A stretch of DNA of 64,000 nucleotides from Stenotrophomonas sp. ATCM1_4. GTDB taxonomy: Bacteria > Pseudomonadota > Gammaproteobacteria > Xanthomonadales > Xanthomonadaceae. Positions 17,388 to 25,369 of this stretch are shown in pieces. A program made the position numbers and the translations under genes. The DNA is taken from NCBI RefSeq assembly GCF_004348115.1, contig NZ_QPFB01000001.1, positions 969,978-1,033,977 on the forward strand, in the 5' to 3' direction. Every line of letters starts with the position of its first letter. Within the stretch, counting starts at the first letter, position 1. The notes under the pieces were generated by a model. The model searched no databases. It saw nothing but the letters and a program-made list of their open reading frames with translations, and had not been told where the DNA came from.

Positions 17388-17515
17388 GAGCGCCTTCAGG
17401 CGCGAAGCCGGAATGAGATCCGATGGCGCGCGGGTTGATTGCCAGCTTCGCGGTACTCCTGCCGCTCCTGGACGAAGCGGCAGAAGTGCCTTCAGGCGCG
17501 CAACAGGTGCAACTG
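17384..17515. repeat. Intergenic palindromic repeat (GTAGGAGC family)
   Basis: The unit GTAGGAGCGCCTTCAGGCGC is followed by GAAGCCGG. An inverted copy lies further on (CCAGCTTCGCGGTACTCCTG), and a third part begins at about 17490. It fills the gap between convergent nudix and serA genes. Related units lie at 23764, 42020, 55851-56135 and 61108. Confidence 0.75.
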
Positions 17516-17521
17516 CCGCGG

Positions 17522-18763
17522 TCAGTAGAGGATGCGCGTACGCAGGGTGCCGGGGATGGCCGCCAGCTCGTCGCGGATCACGGTAGCCTGCTCCTCGGTC
17601 GCGCCGATGTCGATCACCACGTAGCCGACCTTGGGGTCGGTGCGCAGGAACTGGCCGTCGATGTTGAGGTTGTGGCGCGAGAAGATCTCGTTGATCTTGG
17701 ACAGCACGCCCGGCACGTTGCGGTGGATGTGCAGCAGGCGCAGGCTCTCGTCGTGTTCGGGCAGGGTCACCTCGGGGAAGTTGACCGCCGACAGGGTGGA
17801 GCCGTTGTCGCTGTAGCGCACCAGCTTGGCGGCGACCTCGATGCCGATGTTCTCCTGTGCCTCCAGCGTCGAGCCACCCACGTGCGGGGTCAGGATCACG
17901 TTGTCATGCGCGGTGAGCGGCGATTCGAAGCGGTCGCCATTGCCCTTGGGCTCGACCGGGAACACATCTACCGCCGCGCCACCCAGGTGGCCCGAGCGCA
18001 GCGCCGCGTCCAGCGCGTCGATGTCGACCACGGTGCCGCGCGCGGCATTGATCAGGTGCGCGCCCTTCTTCATCTTCGCCAGCTGCGGGGCACCGATCAT
18101 CCACTGGGTGGAGCCGTTCTCCGGCACGTGCAGGGTGACGATGTCCGAGCGCTCCAGCAGGCTGTCCAGGCTGATGGCCGGGTGCGCGTTGCCCAGCGAC
18201 AGCTTGGTTTCGATGTCGTGGAAGATCACGTTCATGCCGAACGCCTCGGCCAGCACGCCGACCTGGGTACCGATGTGGCCGTAGCCGATGATGCCCAGGG
18301 TCTTGCCGCGTACCTCATGGCTGCCGTCGGCCGACTTGGACCAGCCGCCGCGGTGGCATTCGGCGTTCTTCTGCGGGATGCCACGGGTCAGCAGGATGGC
18401 TTCGGCGATGACCAGCTCGGCGACCGAGCGGGTGTTGGAGTAGGGAGCGTTGAACACCGGGATGCCGGCCAGCTCGGCCGCCTCCAGGTCCACCTGGTTG
18501 GTGCCGATGCAGAAGCAGCCCACCGCGATCAGGCGCTTTGCGTGGGACAGCACCTCGGCCGAGAGATGGGTGCGCGAGCGGATGCCGACGATGTGGGCCT
18601 CGGCGATGCGGGCCTTCAGCTCCTCGTCCGGCAGCGACTTGGTATGGAATTCGATCTGCGAGTACCCGGCCGCCTTGAACGTGTCCACGGCGGTCTGGCT
18701 GACCCCCTCGAGCAACAAAACGCGGATGTCCTGCTTCGGGAACGAGGTCTTCTTGGGCGACAT
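17522..18763 (-). CDS. serA: D-3-phosphoglycerate dehydrogenase
   Basis: SerA oxidises 3-phosphoglycerate with NAD+ in the first step of serine synthesis. It can also reduce 2-oxoglutarate to D-2-hydroxyglutarate. The 413-aa product has the split substrate-binding domain, a Rossmann motif LGIIGYGHIGTQVG, the catalytic Arg in NAARGTVVD, Glu in FPVEPKG and His in TPHVGGSTLEAQ. It ends in an ACT domain that probably senses serine. Length matches E. coli SerA (410). Start MSPKKTSFPKQD at 18763. It is divergent from the D-2-hydroxyglutarate dehydrogenase gene. Confidence 0.95.
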   Translation of the reverse strand: MSPKKTSFPKQDIRVLLLEGVSQTAVDTFKAAGYSQIEFHTKSLPDEELKARIAEAHIVGIRSRTHLSAEVLSHAKRLIAVGCFCIGTNQVDLEAAELAGIPVFNAPYSNTRSVAELVIAEAILLTRGIPQKNAECHRGGWSKSADGSHEVRGKTLGIIGYGHIGTQVGVLAEAFGMNVIFHDIETKLSLGNAHPAISLDSLLERSDIVTLHVPENGSTQWMIGAPQLAKMKKGAHLINAARGTVVDIDALDAALRSGHLGGAAVDVFPVEPKGNGDRFESPLTAHDNVILTPHVGGSTLEAQENIGIEVAAKLVRYSDNGSTLSAVNFPEVTLPEHDESLRLLHIHRNVPGVLSKINEIFSRHNLNIDGQFLRTDPKVGYVVIDIGATEEQATVIRDELAAIPGTLRTRILY

Positions 18764-18968
18764 GTCGGGTACGACGGCACAGGGGGAAGGGCCGCCAACT
18801 ATGCCAGATCCGAAGCCGCTTTGGTGCGCTGCGCAACGCGGCAAGGCATTGATGGAAAAAAGGTTTCAGATGAATTTACCTGCGCTTGGCAGCGGGCTGC
18901 CAAGGTGACTGGACGAGGCGCGGCCGGACTGTCACGCTTGGCGGCTTTCACGTCGCCGAAACACCGCC

Positions 18969-20357
18969 ATGACCGATCCACGCCTGCAAAGCCTCCAGCA
19001 GTCCTGCCCGAGCCTGCGTCTGAAGACCGATCCGGCCGACCTGGAGCATTACGGGCGTGACTGGACCCGCCGCTGGACCCCCAACCCGCTGGCCATCGCC
19101 TTGCCGGGGACGGTCGAGGAAGTGCAGGCGGTGGTGCGCTGGGCCAACCAGCTCGGCGTGGCGGTGGTGCCGTCCGGCGGCCGCACCGGCTTGTCCGGTG
19201 GCGCGGTGGCGGCCAACGGCGAGCTGGTGCTCAGCCTGGAACGCATGAACAAGGCGCTGGACTTCAATGCCGTGGACCGCACCCTGACCGTGCAGGCCGG
19301 CATGCCGCTGGAGGCGTTGCACAACGCGGCCAGGGAGCACGGGCTAATCTACCCGGTGGATTTCGCCGCGCGCGGCTCCTGCTCGATCGGCGGCAACATC
19401 GCCACCAATGCCGGCGGCATCCGCGTGATCCGCTACGGCAACACCCGCGAATGGATCGCCGGGCTCAAGGTGGTGGCCGGCAACGGCGAACTGCTGGAGC
19501 TCAACAAGGGCCTGATCAAGAACTCCAGTGGCTACGACTTCCGCCAGCTGGTGATCGGCTCGGAAGGCACGCTGGGCATCGTGGTCGAGGCCACGGTCAA
19601 GTTGACCGACCCGCCGCCGGCCACCAACGTGATGCTGCTGGCGCTGCCGTCGTTCGACGTGTTGATGCAGGTGTTCTCGGCGTTCCGTGAACGCCTGCAG
19701 CTGGAGGCCTTTGAGTTCTTCACCGACCGCGCCGTGCAGCACGTCACCGCGCACGGGGCACAGTACCCGTTCGAGGAGATCCACCCGTACTACGTGGTCA
19801 CCGAGTACGCCTCGGCCGACGAAGCCGGCGAGGCGGCGGCGATGGCGGCCTTCGAGCATTGCATGGAGCAGGGTTGGGTGCTGGACGGCGTGATCAGCGC
19901 CAGCGAAGCCCAGGCCCAGCAGCTGTGGCGCCTGCGCGAAGGGATCACCGAGGCGGTCGCGCGCTACAAGCCGTACAAGAACGACGTATCGGTGCGGATC
20001 TCGGCGATGCCGGCGTTCCTGGCCGAGTCGCAGGCGCTGATCAACGGCGCGTATCCGCATTTCGACGTGGTCTGGTTCGGCCATATCGGCGATGGCAACC
20101 TGCACATCAACGTGCTCAAGCCCGACGACACCAGCGATGCCGAGTTCCTGACCCAGTGCGAGCATGTCACCAAGCTGCTGGCCGAGGTGCTGCACCGTTT
20201 CGACGGCAGCATTTCGGCTGAACACGGGATCGGGCTGGTCAAGAAGGCCTACCTGGGCAGCACCCGTGGCGCGGCCGAGATCGCGCTGATGCGCGGGGTC
20301 AAGCGGGCGTTCGATCCGAACGGCCTGATGAACCCGGGCAAGTTGTTCGACCAGTAA
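18969..20357 (+). CDS. FAD-dependent D-2-hydroxyglutarate dehydrogenase
   Basis: This 462-aa flavoprotein belongs to the FAD-binding oxidase/transferase type 4 family. The FAD pyrophosphate loop is PSGGRTGLSGGAV near residues 68-80, and CSIGGNIATNAGG follows. The metal ligands of the C-terminal domain are His 372 and His 379 in HIGDGNLH, with SAEHGIGLVKK near the end. D-lactate dehydrogenases share the fold, but the divergent serA gene supports D-2-hydroxyglutarate: in Pseudomonas the enzyme recycles the D-2-hydroxyglutarate that SerA makes and so drives serine synthesis. That link is established for Pseudomonas and inferred here. Confidence 0.88.
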   Translation: MTDPRLQSLQQSCPSLRLKTDPADLEHYGRDWTRRWTPNPLAIALPGTVEEVQAVVRWANQLGVAVVPSGGRTGLSGGAVAANGELVLSLERMNKALDFNAVDRTLTVQAGMPLEALHNAAREHGLIYPVDFAARGSCSIGGNIATNAGGIRVIRYGNTREWIAGLKVVAGNGELLELNKGLIKNSSGYDFRQLVIGSEGTLGIVVEATVKLTDPPPATNVMLLALPSFDVLMQVFSAFRERLQLEAFEFFTDRAVQHVTAHGAQYPFEEIHPYYVVTEYASADEAGEAAAMAAFEHCMEQGWVLDGVISASEAQAQQLWRLREGITEAVARYKPYKNDVSVRISAMPAFLAESQALINGAYPHFDVVWFGHIGDGNLHINVLKPDDTSDAEFLTQCEHVTKLLAEVLHRFDGSISAEHGIGLVKKAYLGSTRGAAEIALMRGVKRAFDPNGLMNPGKLFDQ

Positions 20358-20408
20358 GGGTTTGCCAGTTACTCTGTGCGCCCTCCAATCGCCAAGACCG
20401 ACCTGACG

Positions 20409-20708
20409 ATGATCCGCCCGATCCTGTTCTGCGCCCTGCTTGCCCTGCCGCTGTCGGTGTTCGCCTCCAGCTTTGCCGGAACATCGGCCGGATCGGCCTC
20501 GGGCGCGTCCTCCAACTCGTCGGGCAGCTCGTCCGGCGACGACAAGGTGGTGCTGGATGCGCGCGAAGACGCCGCCGGCTTTGTCGCCAGCAATGGCGCC
20601 ATCCGTGGGGCATGGCTGGAAGCGGCCCTGATCCACCTGCGCGAGCGTGATGCCGCCGCCCGTGAAGCCAGCGACATGGAACTGGCGCGGAAGATCCTGG
20701 CGCTGTGA
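20409..20708 (+). CDS. DUF2388 family periplasmic protein
   Basis: A 99-aa secreted protein: the signal peptide MIRPILFCALLALPLSVFAS is followed by a Ser/Gly-rich stretch. The conserved block comes next: DDKVVLDAREDAAGFVAS, then IRGAWLEAAL and SDMELARKIL. The block fits DUF2388, a short family I know from Pseudomonas and relatives. Its stop overlaps the GTG start of the DUF4105 gene by four bases (GTGA), so the two are translationally coupled. The start at 20409 is chosen for the signal peptide; the open frame begins 11 codons earlier. Confidence 0.75.
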   Translation: MIRPILFCALLALPLSVFASSFAGTSAGSASGASSNSSGSSSGDDKVVLDAREDAAGFVASNGAIRGAWLEAALIHLRERDAAAREASDMELARKILAL

Positions 20709-22582
20709 CCGGCACCGGCCGGCTGCCGCGTGCGCGGTGGCTGGTAGTCCTGCTGGCCGGCCTGTTGGCCGCCGGCCAGGGCCACGCCGCACTGCGCATC
20801 AGCGTGGACGGCCCGGGCTTGTCGCCGTCCGAACGGCGCGACAGCCAACAACTGGTCGAGGATGTCCTGCAGCGCGCACCGCCCGCGCTGCGTGCGCGTG
20901 CAAACCGTCCGTTGCGGCTGCGCTGGCGCGAGGATCTGCCTGAACACGTGCAAGGGCGCGCCCACGGCGACGTGCTCGGCCTGGACAGGCGCCTGCTCGA
21001 TGCGCTGGACGGTGGTCATGAGCCTGATTGGGCCGTGGCGCGCGCCGCGCTGGCCCACGAGCTGGCACATGCGTTGGATCGCGCACCCGACGGTGGCTGG
21101 TCGAAGCAGGCCCGCTTCCGCGACCTGGCGGGTTGGCAGGAGCGCCCGCTCTGGCCGGGCCGGGGACGCAACCGTTTCACGCTGCGCAGCCCGGATGCCT
21201 ACGAGCGGGACAACCCGGCCGAGTTCTTCGCGGTCAACTTCGAGTACTACCTGCTTGATCCGCAGTTCGGCTGCCGGCGCCCGGCGCTGGCGGCCTGGTA
21301 TGCCGCGCAACTGGGCGATCTCCCGGCGGAAGCCGCCGCAACCTGCGCCCCAGCCGTGCCGCTGATGAAGGCCGGCGAACAGGAAGGGTCCGCCGAGCTG
21401 GTCGAACTGGATCCTGCGCGTGTCTACCAGGTGGACTACCTGCTGGCCGAGGGCAACGACGTGCTTATGAGCCGCTGGGGCCACAGCATGTTGCGATTGG
21501 TGGTGTGCGCGCCAGGGCGGCCACTTGGCCCTGCCTGCCGGATGGACCTGCAACATCACCTGGTGCTGTCCTTCCGTGCCTTCGTCGGCGACGTCCAGAT
21601 CTCCAACTGGCGCGGCTTGACCGGTTCCTACCCTTCGCGCCTGTTCGTGCTGCCACTGAACCGGGTGATCGACGAATACACCAAGGTCGAGCTGCGCGGC
21701 GTCTCGTCGGTGCCCCTTGCGCTGGACCGGCAGGAGATCACCGGGCTGCTGCAGCAGGCCGCGCAGTTGCACTGGAGCTATGACGGCCGCTACTTCTTCA
21801 TCAGCAACAACTGCGCGGTGGAAACCTGGAAGCTGCTGCGCGACGGTGCCCCTCGGCTGGGCCAGGCCGACCTGCAATCCATCACCCCGACCGGCCTGCG
21901 CGCGAAGCTGCAGCGCCAGCACCTGTTGGCGGCCGCCCCGCAGGACACCGCCGAGGCGGTGCGTGGGGGCTATTACTTCGAATCGGCCGCCGGTCACTAC
22001 GCGCTGGTGTTCGCCCTGGCGCGGGAGGCCTTGGGGTTGCCGGTGGCCGATGTCGCGCACTGGCTGGCGTTGCCGGCCGGGCAGCGGCGGCCATGGATGG
22101 AGCGGGCCGACGGGCAATCGCTGGCGGCACTGCTCCTGCTGGAACAGGCCGGATGGCGGCGCCAGGAACTGCTGGCCCGTGACCGCCTCAAGCGTGAATT
22201 GCTGGGGGGGAAGGACGCTGCGCGGCAGCATGCCGAATTCCTGGCCCTGATGCAGCGCGCCGGCCTGCTGGTGGCGCCGGGCGGTCTGCCGCTGGGCGGA
22301 TATGGCATCCCGAACCCCGCCGAGCGCGATCTTGCCCGTGGGGCGGTGGCGGCGGGCGCGCCGGAAGCCATCGCGCAATGGTCGGCGCTGCGCGCGGAAG
22401 CCTTGGCGTTGCTGCCTGCCGGGCAACAGGCGCAAATGGCCGGCATTGAATCGAATCTGGACTACCTGCGCCAACGCTTGCGTTTGCGGTACGGTACGTC
22501 GTCCTCCTTGCCAGTCGTACTGACCGGGGGGCGGGGGAGAGGACGACTTGTGGAGGGTGCGGTTGAGCATGGCAATGAATGA
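20705..22582 (+). CDS. DUF4105 domain protein with HExxH motif
   Basis: A 625-aa protein with a signal peptide (residues 1 to about 28, ending GQGHA). The N-terminal part contains ALAHELAHALD at 115-125, a zinc-metallopeptidase-like HExxH. The central part (VDYLLAEGNDVLMSRWGHS, FISNNCAVETWKLL) fits DUF4105, a domain with conserved His, Asn and Cys that resembles NlpC/P60-like amidases. It may cut or modify envelope material; this is inferred. The start codon GTG at 20705 overlaps the DUF2388 stop, and the 3' end overlaps the histidine kinase start. Confidence 0.8.
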   Translation: MTGTGRLPRARWLVVLLAGLLAAGQGHAALRISVDGPGLSPSERRDSQQLVEDVLQRAPPALRARANRPLRLRWREDLPEHVQGRAHGDVLGLDRRLLDALDGGHEPDWAVARAALAHELAHALDRAPDGGWSKQARFRDLAGWQERPLWPGRGRNRFTLRSPDAYERDNPAEFFAVNFEYYLLDPQFGCRRPALAAWYAAQLGDLPAEAAATCAPAVPLMKAGEQEGSAELVELDPARVYQVDYLLAEGNDVLMSRWGHSMLRLVVCAPGRPLGPACRMDLQHHLVLSFRAFVGDVQISNWRGLTGSYPSRLFVLPLNRVIDEYTKVELRGVSSVPLALDRQEITGLLQQAAQLHWSYDGRYFFISNNCAVETWKLLRDGAPRLGQADLQSITPTGLRAKLQRQHLLAAAPQDTAEAVRGGYYFESAAGHYALVFALAREALGLPVADVAHWLALPAGQRRPWMERADGQSLAALLLLEQAGWRRQELLARDRLKRELLGGKDAARQHAEFLALMQRAGLLVAPGGLPLGGYGIPNPAERDLARGAVAAGAPEAIAQWSALRAEALALLPAGQQAQMAGIESNLDYLRQRLRLRYGTSSSLPVVLTGGRGRGRLVEGAVEHGNE

Positions 22583-23702
22583 TGTGCAGCTGCCCGATGG
22601 GGCGACGCAGCTGGCCGAGGATGTGATGCGACTGCGCTCATGCGCGGTCCTGCAGATGGACCACCACGGGCGGATCCTGGATTGCAATGCCGGTGTGCTG
22701 GGGGTCTTCGGCTATCGTTCCGATGAACTGGTTGGGCGTAACTTCGCCTGTCTGTTCAGCAGCGCCGAACTGGACCGTGGCTCGGACCGCGCGGCCCTGA
22801 CCAAGGCATTGCTGCACAGCTTCGAGAACCAGGGCCTGGCGATGATGCGCAAGGACGCCACGCGCTTCCGTGCCGGCTTGCTGCTGGAGCGGGTGGAAGG
22901 CAGCGGGGACGCGACGCCGCGCGTGCTGATGGTGGTGCGCGACCTGAGCGATTTCTTTCAGACCCAGAAGCGGGTCAACGAGGCGCAGGAGATCGCGCTG
23001 CGCGCGCAGCGGCTGGACGCGGTCGGCAAGCTGACCCTGGGGCTGTCGCATGACTTCAACAACCTGTTGTCGGTGATCGCCAACAGCCTGGACATGCTCG
23101 CCGCTCGCCGTACCGGCGACGAGAGCGCGCGCCGCATCCTGGACATCGCCCACCGTGCGGTGGAGCGGGGCACGCAGCTGACCCGGCAGATGCTGGCCTT
23201 CGGCCGCGGGCAGACGCTGGTGCCGGAGGTCAGTGACGTCGGCCACCTGCTGCAGTCGTCGCTGGAGCTGTATCGCCGCGTGTGCGGGGAGACCATCCAG
23301 CTGAACATCCAGGTGGCGCAGGGCCTGCCGCCGATCGCGGTGGATACCGGCCAACTGGAGGCCGCGTTGCTCAACCTGTTGAGCAACAGCCGTGACGCGA
23401 TGCACGGGGTGGGCCGGGTGGTGCTGGAGGCCCGCCTGGAAACCGCCGTGCTGCCCGGGGGCAAGGGCGAGGAAGAGGATTTCGTCTGCATCACCGTCGG
23501 CGACAGCGGGCCGGGCATCCAGGCCGAGATCCAGGGCAGCGTGTTCGAGCCGTTCTTCACCACCAAGAGCGTGGGCGACGGCAGCGGGCTGGGGCTGAGC
23601 CAGGTGTACGGGTTTGCTTCGCAGTCCGGGGGCACCGCGACGATCGGCCGGTCGGCGTTGGGTGGTGCGGCGGTATCGCTGTACTTCCCGGTGGTGCGCT
23701 GA
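22569..23702 (+). CDS. Cytoplasmic PAS-domain sensor histidine kinase
   Basis: The 377-aa product has no membrane span or signal peptide. A PAS domain occupies about 15-130 (LDCNAGVLGVFGYRSDELVG). A HisKA domain follows with the phospho-acceptor His 161 in LGLSHDFNNLLSV. The HATPase domain has the N box LLNLLSNSRDAM, G1 GDSGPGI, F box FEPFFTTK and G2 GSGLGLSQ. No receiver domain is attached, and no response regulator gene is adjacent, so the partner is unknown. The start is uncertain: an ATG at 22569 or 22575, or a TTG at 22563, all after GGAGG. It overlaps the DUF4105 gene by about 14 bases. Confidence 0.87.
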   Translation: MAMNDVQLPDGATQLAEDVMRLRSCAVLQMDHHGRILDCNAGVLGVFGYRSDELVGRNFACLFSSAELDRGSDRAALTKALLHSFENQGLAMMRKDATRFRAGLLLERVEGSGDATPRVLMVVRDLSDFFQTQKRVNEAQEIALRAQRLDAVGKLTLGLSHDFNNLLSVIANSLDMLAARRTGDESARRILDIAHRAVERGTQLTRQMLAFGRGQTLVPEVSDVGHLLQSSLELYRRVCGETIQLNIQVAQGLPPIAVDTGQLEAALLNLLSNSRDAMHGVGRVVLEARLETAVLPGGKGEEEDFVCITVGDSGPGIQAEIQGSVFEPFFTTKSVGDGSGLGLSQVYGFASQSGGTATIGRSALGGAAVSLYFPVVR

Positions 23703-23711
23703 TCCCGGAGT

Positions 23712-23744
23712 GCCCTGTCATCCGGTGATGTCCGGATGACGGGC
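23712..23744 (+). terminator. Hairpin after the histidine kinase gene
   Basis: GCCCTGTCATCCGG pairs with CCGGATGACGGGC around a short loop, ten bases past the kinase stop. Confidence 0.65.
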
Positions 23745-23763
23745 CCTGATGCAGGTCGAGGCC

Positions 23764-23830
23764 GGCATCAGCTTCGCGGCCGAGGCCGCTCCTGCCGGGG
23801 CAGGAGTGCCTTCCGGCGCGAAGCCGGGTG
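23764..23830. repeat. Intergenic palindromic repeat (GTAGGAGC family)
   Basis: Two arms face each other: GGCATCAGCTTCGCGGCCG with CCGCTCCTG, and CAGGAGTGCCTTCCGGCGCG with AAGCCGG. It lies between the convergent histidine kinase and efpL genes. Confidence 0.7.
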
Positions 23831-23844
23831 CACCCGGCCGGGGA

Positions 23845-24411
23845 TCAGTCGGCGCGGCCGCCGAACTCACCGGTGGTGGTGTTGACCAGGATGCGCTCAC
23901 CGTTGGTGATGTATTCCGGGACCATGATCTCGATGCCGGTGCTCAGCTTGGCCGGCTTCGGACGCTTGGTCGCGGTGCCGCCCTTCAGCTCCGGCGGGGT
24001 CTCGACCACTTCCAGGGTCACGTGCTGCGGCATCTGGATCGCCACCGGCTGGTCGTCGATCACCTGCACGTAGATGCCGGTCAGGCCTTCGGTGATGTAG
24101 CCGGCGTCGTCGCCGATCACGTCCGCATCCAGCGTGTACGGGGTGTAGTCCTCGTCATCCAGGAACACGAAGGCGTCGCCGTCCATGTAGGAATAGGTGG
24201 ACTGGCGGCGCAGCAGCTCGACTTCGCTCAGGTTGTCATCGGCGTCGAAGCTGGCATCGAGCTTGTTGCCGCCCGGCACGCTGTACATGATGAAACGGAA
24301 GCGGACGTTGCCGCCGCGGCCCTGCGGCGAGCTGCGCTCGATGTCGCGGATCTGATAGACGCCGTTGTTGTATTCGACGACGTTGCCTTTCTTGATATCG
24401 CTGGCTTTCAT
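23845..24411 (-). CDS. efpL: Elongation factor P-like protein EfpL (YeiP)
   Basis: EfpL is a paralogue of EF-P that helps ribosomes through proline-rich and some other stalling motifs. The 188-aa product has the three-domain EF-P layout: a KOW-like N domain, an OB domain and a C-terminal OB domain. In the tip loop ([11 protein letters not shown]) it carries Arg 32, where EF-P has its modified residue; this loop form is typical of EfpL. Length is normal. It lies downstream of an SDR gene on the same strand, but an odd poly-G tract lies between them. No EF-P modification gene is in the window. Confidence 0.92.
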   Translation of the reverse strand: MKASDIKKGNVVEYNNGVYQIRDIERSSPQGRGGNVRFRFIMYSVPGGNKLDASFDADDNLSEVELLRRQSTYSYMDGDAFVFLDDEDYTPYTLDADVIGDDAGYITEGLTGIYVQVIDDQPVAIQMPQHVTLEVVETPPELKGGTATKRPKPAKLSTGIEIMVPEYITNGERILVNTTTGEFGGRAD

Positions 24412-24441
24412 GCTTGGAAAGTCGGTTGGGGTAAACGGAGG

Positions 24442-24515
24442 CGGGGGGGGGGGGGGGGGGGGCGCCGGGGGGGGGGGGGGGGGCGGGGGGGCCCGGGGGG
24501 GCCCCCCGCGGGGGG
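24442..24515. other. 74-base G/C-only tract with long G runs, probable sequence artefact
   Basis: From 24443 there are 20 G in a row, then CGCC, 17 G, C, 7 G, CCC, 7 G, CCCCCC, GC and 6 G, without a single A or T. It begins one base past the SDR stop codon and ends 30 bases upstream of the efpL start. Nothing like it occurs elsewhere in the window. Two-colour sequencing reads no signal as G, which can give such tracts at a contig join or a collapsed GC-rich hairpin. A real terminator or G-quadruplex region is possible. Confidence 0.75.
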
Positions 24516-24516
24516 A

Positions 24517-25287
24517 TCACTTCGGTGCCAGACGCACGGCACCGTCAAGGCGAATAGTCTCACCGTTGAGGTAGGTATTGCCAATGATGTGGCCGACCAG
24601 GCTGGCAAAGTCGGCCGGCTGGCCCAGCCGCGACGGGAACGGGATGGAGGCGGCCAGCGATTCCTGCACGTTCGGCGGCATGCCATCGACCATCGGGGTC
24701 CAGAACACGCCCGGGGCGATGGTCAGCACGCGGATGCCGAAGCGCGACAGCTCGCGGGCCATCGGCAGGGTCATGCCAACCACGCCGCCCTTGGAGGCGG
24801 AGTAGGCGGCCTGGCCGATCTGGCCTTCATAGGCGGCCACCGAGGCGGTGTTGATGATCACCCCGCGCTCGCCATCGGCCGAGGCCTCGTTGTGCTGCAT
24901 CAGGTCGGCCGCGGCCTTGGCCACGTTGAAGCTGCCGACCAGGTTGACCATCACCGTGGTCTGGAAATTGGCCAGCGGCATCGGGGCCTCGCGGCCCAGC
25001 ACGCGGCCCGCGCCAAGGATGCCGGCGCAGTTCATCACCACGTTCAGCCCGCCCAGGAAGTCCCTGGCGGCAGCCAGGTTGGCGGTCACGCCGGCCTCGT
25101 CGGTGACGTTGGTGGTGAAGTAGCGGGCGTTGTCGGCGCCCAGCTCGGCGACGGCGGTCGCACCCTTCTCGTCATTGAGGTCGAACAGGGCGACCTTGCC
25201 GCCGTTGGCGACCAGGAACTGGGCGACGCCGAGGCCGAGGCCGGAAACACCACCGGTGATGACAGCACGCACGGAGGACAGCTGCAT
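24517..25287 (-). CDS. SDR family oxidoreductase, 3-hydroxyacyl-CoA dehydrogenase type
   Basis: A 256-aa classical SDR. Cofactor motif TGGVSGLG is at 11-18, an Asp in ALFDLND prefers NAD, CAGILGAG forms the NNAG-equivalent region, and the active site has Ser in NTASVAAYEG and YSASK. It closely resembles type 2 3-hydroxyacyl-CoA dehydrogenase (HSD17B10-like), which works in fatty-acid and isoleucine breakdown; that assignment is by similarity recall only. AGGA lies before the ATG at 25287. The stop codon abuts the poly-G tract, so the last codons may be affected if the assembly is wrong there. Confidence 0.85.
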   Translation of the reverse strand: MQLSSVRAVITGGVSGLGLGVAQFLVANGGKVALFDLNDEKGATAVAELGADNARYFTTNVTDEAGVTANLAAARDFLGGLNVVMNCAGILGAGRVLGREAPMPLANFQTTVMVNLVGSFNVAKAAADLMQHNEASADGERGVIINTASVAAYEGQIGQAAYSASKGGVVGMTLPMARELSRFGIRVLTIAPGVFWTPMVDGMPPNVQESLAASIPFPSRLGQPADFASLVGHIIGNTYLNGETIRLDGAVRLAPK

Positions 25288-25369
25288 TGGAACGATCCTG
25301 CGGAAAAATGGACCACCGATTCTAGCGGATGCGCCTGCTCCGCCCAGAGGGGCAGGCCGGCTCGCCGCT

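Noticed and set aside
17384..17515. Possible CRISPR-like repeats in intergenic gaps
   Set aside because: Units are palindromic, diverged and not regularly spaced; no unique spacers of constant length and no cas genes.
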